NCBI GenBank assembly: GCA_001051155.2 | Contig: JYIP02000003.1 | Coordinates: forward strand, 3,782,001-3,846,000 | Reading direction: 5' to 3' | Origin: Chrysoporthe austroafricana | Lineage: Eukaryota > Ascomycota > Sordariomycetes > Diaporthales > Cryphonectriaceae | Length of the DNA: 64,000 bases | Shown: piece by piece, positions 55,647 to 64,000 of the stretch | How the letters are laid out: each line of letters opens with the position of its first letter | How positions within the stretch are numbered: position 1 is the stretch's first letter | Notes under the pieces: generated by a model | Told to the model about the DNA's origin: nothing | Database searches by the model: none | What the model saw: only the letters and a program-made list of their open reading frames with translations | Program-made: the position numbers and the translations under genes

Positions 55647-58296
55647 GTGTATGTGCGAATGACGCCAGGCGGTATCTGGCGGCGCATCTGTCTTCATTAC
55701 AAGCCGCGTTGGCCGGTGTGAAAATCTTTATGCGAGGCGTAGTGGTGTTGTACAATTTGGCAATTTGGCCTAGGAGGCACGGCCATCAGAATGGGACAAC
55801 GGGTGTTCAATACAGGAAGTATCACGGGTTGGCAGGCACTGGTATCTGCAGCGCAACAGTTGCATTGGATCGCGTCTAAGTATTTCTATCTGCTGGCAAG
55901 CAATACATGAGCCAAGCATGTCTACGACAGGCTTATCGCCTACCTACCATATCTGCAGGTGCCGACCGACCGAATGTGGTATCATTTGCCAAGCTACAAA
56001 GCCTGAGGTGAAGCTGTGTCTGGATGCATGTGCATGTTTACTAACTGAGAACTGGTCAGCGCTTCTGCGTCAGACAAGAGTATGTGTGAGTGTCAGAAGA
56101 GGGTGGTTCGAGATTGCGATCAGACATCCAAGGAAGGATTGCCTCTCATCTGCTTCCCTAAAAGGCTTGAAGCGGGAGCTCGAGTGGAAACTGCGAATAG
56201 TGATGGAAATTTCATCATGCAATCGTGGGCGGTGTAGAGGTCTTCGACAGTGGGAGGAGGTGTGTACTAACCCGTTGAAGAGCGTATGCGCGGGGAGGAA
56301 GGATGGTGTTTGCTGGAGGTTAGCAACGGAGCACTGTCGTGCGCGGAGCAGAGCCTGTCTATGTCTTTTGAATGTCAGCACGACGATCACCTTGACGGCA
56401 TTGTGGTGAGAATTTGTAGTGCAATGACGTCCATCTTCGTTCAGAACGAAAATACTGGCAAGTAACAGGCCTCGTCACCGCCGCGAGAGCGGCGCGAGGT
56501 ACCCGAACAGACTAGACTTCTTCATGGTCGATTCAGTTGGGAAAAGAAGACAATTTATGTGAGTTGTCATCACTGAAGATGGAATCATTTTGCGGGAGGT
56601 TGGGCAGGGGACGGTGGAGTAGGGGCGCGGAGGTTTACCGTAGCGAGATGCGTGCTGGTCTCTCTGGCGTGGTGTCTGTCGCCAGGACACGTTGAGATGC
56701 GACGTCTCGCAGCAGCAGCCCATACCGATGGACCTACTAGACGACCTGCGGTGACTGTGCCGGAGGGACAGGCGCAGACGAGGCTCCCTCGACAGACATG
56801 CTGCTCTACGGGATGCCCGAACCCGTGCCACAGGCTCGTCGGGATGAATCCCGAGCGGCTGCTAGCCCATCGTCCGCAGCATGATCGAGCCTGTCCTTGA
56901 ACAACACTCAGGATGATGCCCTGCTGCCTTCTCCGCGCTGCCACCCGCTCATGGTGTCTGGGTGAATATCGCTCGCAGGCTCGGGACAAAACCCATCGTG
57001 TGATGTCTGCGTGGAAGGAGGAAGATCAGAGTTCGGTTGAGGCTCACATTCCAAATTTTTTTTATAGACGACGGGAGTGGGGCGGGGAGGCGCCTGCTGG
57101 TAAAATTTAGCCGCGCACAAGCATCAGCAGGTAGAAGCTAACGCCTAGATGCATAACGCGTCGTTAGATGCATATTGTCTGACCCTACCACGCGGACGAA
57201 GCCTCGATGATTGAATCACGGGACTCTCCAACGGACTGGCGACAAGAAGAAGAGAGAATAGGAAAGGAAAAAAAAAAGAGGAACACTCATAGATCCTCGC
57301 AATACACCAAGATGATGCCTGGCTAGTTTTCCTCCTCGCCATCACGCCTCTGCTTGGTCTCACCACCAAGGACCGCATCTCCCTGACCAACAAACACCTC
57401 GGCTCACCTGCACGATCCGCCCCCCGACATTGCACACGTCCCGGCCCACTTTTCGACCTGAAGACGAGACGGCAACATCTCGACAACCCCAACGGCTCCC
57501 CTCTCTAGTCGTTCACCTGTGGCGGCCCGACTGACTGGTTTCTCGACCTCGCTCATCCTACGGTCACTGCCCTCCAGAGGGCGGCCTCGGCAGCTGCGCG
57601 ACCTACGACCCTGCCTACAGACCTACCTACATTCAAACTTACTCAGTAGACACGCATACATAACAGGCATCTTCCGGCGATAGCATCGGAACCTCGATAG
57701 GTATTCTCTGGGCCCGGGAGTGGGGTCCCTGGAGTCTGGACTGCGGTCTGGTCGGCATCTGGGCGGTGGGAGGCAGATCTGATTGGACGGCGAGCCGGGG
57801 CAGACCCTCATCTGCCCACCCCAGTGCGGCCTGCCTCACCTCAGACACCTCAGCAGAGCCTGCAGGGCAGCACAGGCCCAGGAGAAGCAGAGCAGGGCAG
57901 AGGACAGGAGCTCTGCCCTCCTCCCGCGCCCGCCTGTTCCCCCCCCCAAAAGCCCGTCCCCATCCCCCCGTCCCGAGTTGGTCCCCTGAGCCTGAGGGCC
58001 CTCCTCTCCAGTCCTCTGTCCGGCTCCTTGGCCTGCCTGCGACACGTCGATCCGCATCCACCGTCGACAGGAACCATCACCAATCTGCACCTCTTTTCTT
58101 CTCCCACCACGACCCTGCAACGACAACACCCGACCGCAGCTCTGCAAGAACGGCCCTGCGCTGTGATTCCCGCCCGCGACGCTGCCTGTCTCCTGCCCTC
58201 CCCCAACTCTCTCGCTTCATTTCGCCCGTAATTGGCCTTGCAATTTTTTCTGGGTCCTCTGGCCGCCAGCCCCAGCCCGAGCGCGCACTGCTGCTG

Positions 58297-58370
58297 CAGC
58301 ACAGCACAGCACAGCACAGCACAGCACAGACAGCACCGCACAGCACAGCACAGCGCAGCGCAGCGCAGCA
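58297..58370 (+). repeat. CAGCA-type short tandem repeat in probable 5' leader
   Basis: Repeated CAGCA units with CAGCG variants and two interruptions (GACAG and CCGCA) lie about 530 bases upstream of the ptaB start codon. Confidence 0.85.
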
Positions 58371-58832
58371 CCGCCCGTTCCGGCATTGCAATCCCAAGGG
58401 CCAGCCGATCCTGTCCCAACCCAAACAGCCACCACCCGCCGTCTGATCCCGCCCGCCTTGGTTGCAGGTTACAAATTGTGCTGGCATCGCCCATCTTTCC
58501 TTGTTCGGTCTGGACCCAGCTGTGCCTCCCGCGCCTCCGTGCCCTGATCCCATACCCGCATAAGACAATCCACGGCGATTGCTTCTTTCGCGCGACACGC
58601 CCAGCTCCACCCCGGGGTCTGTGCCTCGACCCTGCCCACGATCATCCGCGGCCGACCCCCATCGCCCTCGAGACATCGACGCGACGCCGGCGACACACGA
58701 CGCAACCCCCCCTCTCCCTCTCTCCGCCTTATCGCCACTCGTGCCTGTCTGGTCGGGCGCGGAGAGAGCACCGGTCCTGCCCGCCTCGTCGCCGCCGTGA
58801 CCGACCTCTCCACACACCCTGCGAGGCAGCGC

Positions 58833-58847
58833 ATGCCACGGTCGTGA
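58833..58847 (+). promoter_or_regulatory. short upstream open reading frame before ptaB
   Basis: ATG CCA CGG TCG TGA forms a four-residue frame whose stop is 48 bases before the main ATG. If the leader is transcribed through here, it could lower translation of the main frame. Transcript evidence is lacking. Confidence 0.35.
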
Positions 58848-58895
58848 GGATAGCCGCAGGCCGACGTCCACCGCCGTGGGTAGGCGACCTTCGAA

Positions 58896-61709
<2,814 letters not shown>

Positions 61710-64000
61710 TGTCCGCGCCTCAACGTCCTCCTTTCTACTGCATCCCGTCGTTTCAAATGCATTCTAATCCCTTCCTAGCGGGCGTTGGGGATTTGGATAC
61801 TCATCAGCATCTCGGGGCAGGCGATCTGCAACACGTTGCCCTTCATTCTATGTGCGAGCGCGTCAACACTAACCGTCACCCTCGAACTCTAGATGAACAC
61901 GGCAGCCGAGCCGTCGCGCTTGCATTTTCAAATCAGTGTCGACTAGGATGGCGGAGCAAGCGATTTCGTCAGTATCCTAGCTGACGCGGTCTCACCTCTC
62001 TCCATGTCCTTATGCGGTCCATGTCTAATTCAGCGATTACGGGAGGCCAGGTGCTCTCCCCGTGTTCAGAGCAGTTCGAACGGTTACGCGGAGGTGTTTG
62101 ATGGCCACATCGACCTACCTCGGTTTTGCCTGCTCTGCGACTCTCGGCAGGATCGACGCTTACAACTATACGCAATACGCCGAGACGAGACGAATGACCA
62201 GAAGACGCGATTCACTCTAACCCTGTGAAAATAATATCGAGTGTCGCTACTTGTACGATATCCTCCTTGGTATTCCGACTGATCACATTTTCATGGATCT
62301 CTGGAGTTCGGTGTTAATCTGCTTCTGCTCGTGGTGCATAATCACACCGGTGGAAAATAATTTTCTTTTTCTTTTTTCGGAGGCTTACTTGCTTTAGTGG
62401 CCATAACAAGACGATGACGGGATGAGGGCCAGGCGTGCCTGAGATGAAGGACTGGAGGGAACCAGTTCCACCACAAAAAGTCGTGAGAGAAATAGCCACT
62501 GCGCCGCTGGTGTTTGGGTAAGGAAAGTCTTTTGGACGAGTGGAGTTGTTTGGCTCTTTCGAAGTTCTAGTCTGGTGAATGCGGGTAGTGTCGTGGTTGG
62601 TCTTTACGTCGTTGCCGAGCGCATGGTGCTGTGTTCATGGAGCAATGGATTTCTGCTCGGATTCGGGATGGATGATACTCTATTTAGCTTTTTCTGGACC
62701 TGGTTGGGATGTGCTTCTTTGAGGCGAAACCTGCGGAGATATCAATCATACCCCTTGCCACCAAAGTCCTCGATGGACTGATGTCGCCTCTTCGCGCGGC
62801 GGCGAGGACTGTCAGCTAGATGTCCTTCTGCTCTGGTGAGCACAACACCTAGTAAGGACCAAGAGTTGCGACATGTTCCGCCCACGAGTCCGCCGGTAAA
62901 CAATGTCGCACCGTAGAGCAGAAAGAGGTTCGGCACCAACGTCAAGAATCGCGCTGCTCCTCGGCGGTTCCCAACGTAGATCCTCAATGGGCCACCCAGC
63001 CTCGTGCGTACCCTGGTCCGCGTGGATCCTCCACAAGGGTGCCGGGGCCAAAGGAGTAGGCCCGGGATTGTCCTGGCCCGGGGCACATAACGACGATGAT
63101 AGCGGCGGTCTGTTCTGGACGCTGAAGATGGCTGCGACTCTCTTGCGGCATCTTGGCCTGGCGGCGGTTGTAGTTTGACTCCCTCAACCCCCTCTTGCTG
63201 CTTCGTCTTCGGGGTTTGGTTGTCTTCGATGGGCTCGAGATGAAGCGGAGATGATATGCGGACAACAAACATCTCGTCTTGCCAGGACAGCGAGGGCTAG
63301 AGCTGTGCCTAAGTTTCGTACTGGCTCCGCAGGTTCTCGTAAGATCCGATCCGTGGCGCTCGCAGCGCAGAGGGGACGACTCGGAAAGAAACGCTGCCTG
63401 GCATCTCTGAAAAGATGACTCCGGAGGTGATGCCTGTGGGATGTGTAGTGGAAAGAACGGGCTGAAGATCCTATAATGTCTTATCACGACAAGCCGGCAT
63501 TCCTCTTGGTGATTTGTGAGATATGTTTTACTTTGTTGTTGGTGTCTATCTGGAGGGGGGGGGGGCAATCTGACTGTATGAGGCAGTGTGTTCTTGGATT
63601 TTGATGTGAGTGTGTGAGAAAAGGATAAATCGGATAGGAAGACATATTTGTGATCATACTTGAGCTCAATCAATGTCTAGGTATTCGTTCTGAAAGAGAG
63701 GCCCGAGGCGCTCGCCTGCCTGAAACCGAGACTGTGGACTTTGGGATAAGGTAATGCTGAGGATAATAAATAGGAGAGCCGATTGCTGGTTTGTGAGGCC
63801 CACCGAACATCTTGATGCTCTATTTGGGCGTAGATAGTAGACAGCAGCGTGGGAATGGCATAGGACACACATCGGTTATTTGCCCTCTGGCAGCTTTGCT
63901 CGGGGCCCATGTGCTCAATTATCTGCGGGACCGAACTACCCGTACGTCCTAATGCACGATGGAAGTTTCTTTCGGGGAGGACACGACCAGTCATATACGC
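61710..64000. other. terminal 2.3-kb region without a recognised gene
   Basis: It begins with the ptaB 3' region. Open stretches on the - strand at 62.7-63.7 kb contain one hydrophobic patch (RFLTLVPNLFLLYGATLF) but no family match and no credible start or exon set. A G run of about 11 lies near 63557 and T/C-rich runs near 62365. A gene continuing beyond the window edge cannot be excluded. Confidence 0.45.

Larger units (their letters stand above)
55647..58895. other. 3.2-kb region and probable long leader upstream of ptaB
   Basis: No gene is supported. The part after about 57.3 kb is C-rich on + and probably contains the promoter and a long 5' leader for the downstream gene, including the CAGCA-type array at 58297-58370 and a five-codon upstream frame at 58833-58847. 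Large open frames on the - strand here are made of Arg/Gly/Cys-rich shadow sequence. Confidence 0.45.

Overview
The window is nuclear DNA from a filamentous ascomycete, most likely a sordariomycete. Genes are interrupted by short introns (48-210 bases) with GT...AG ends and often CTAAC/CTGAC-like branch sites. Coding DNA is GC-rich, and long antisense reading frames appear as shadows. Several families present are typical of moulds: a SAT4/PTH11-type seven-helix receptor, a LaeA/TdiE-like methyltransferase, HbrB and PtaB. I place 17 protein-coding genes, with exon-intron models read by eye and checked for frame. No rRNA, convincing tRNA, intact transposon or CRISPR array is visible.

Layout. 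1-4.9 kb is gene-poor with a CTGT microsatellite. At 4.9-9.3 kb a diphosphoinositol-polyphosphate/diadenosine-polyphosphate Nudix hydrolase (+) converges on the vacuolar polyphosphate polymerase VTC4 (-). At 10.3-17.0 kb lies a six-exon NADH-glutamate synthase (-). A 4.8-kb gene-free stretch follows. The housekeeping block at 21.8-31.1 kb holds an APC15-like subunit (+), the SNARE BET1 (-), the H2A.Z chaperone CHZ1 (-), EMC10 (-) and a GID5/Vid28-like armadillo protein (+). The 31.8-42.5 kb part looks accessory: a GMC oxidoreductase (-), a PTH11-type receptor (+), an opsin-like protein without the retinal lysine (+) and a methyltransferase with an N-terminal repeat (+), separated by long intergenic DNA. 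From 44.8 kb housekeeping genes resume: an SPX-domain phosphate transporter (+), VPS39 (+), GON7 (-), an HbrB/TORC2 subunit (+) and the LIM-binding regulator PtaB (+). The last 2.3 kb has no recognisable gene.

How genes may work together. Three products touch phosphate homeostasis: the Nudix enzyme degrades inositol pyrophosphates (and, in yeast, polyphosphate), VTC4 makes polyphosphate under SPX/inositol-pyrophosphate control, and the SPX transporter imports or moves phosphate. The first two are convergent neighbours. The remaining housekeeping genes are functionally mixed and probably not co-regulated. No biosynthetic gene cluster core enzyme is present, so the methyltransferase and GMC enzyme cannot be tied to a product from this sequence. 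I found no clearly novel multi-gene system; the most unusual items are the degenerate opsin, the 42-base repeat in the methyltransferase, a trio of 12-bp near-palindromes and the phosphate gene pair.
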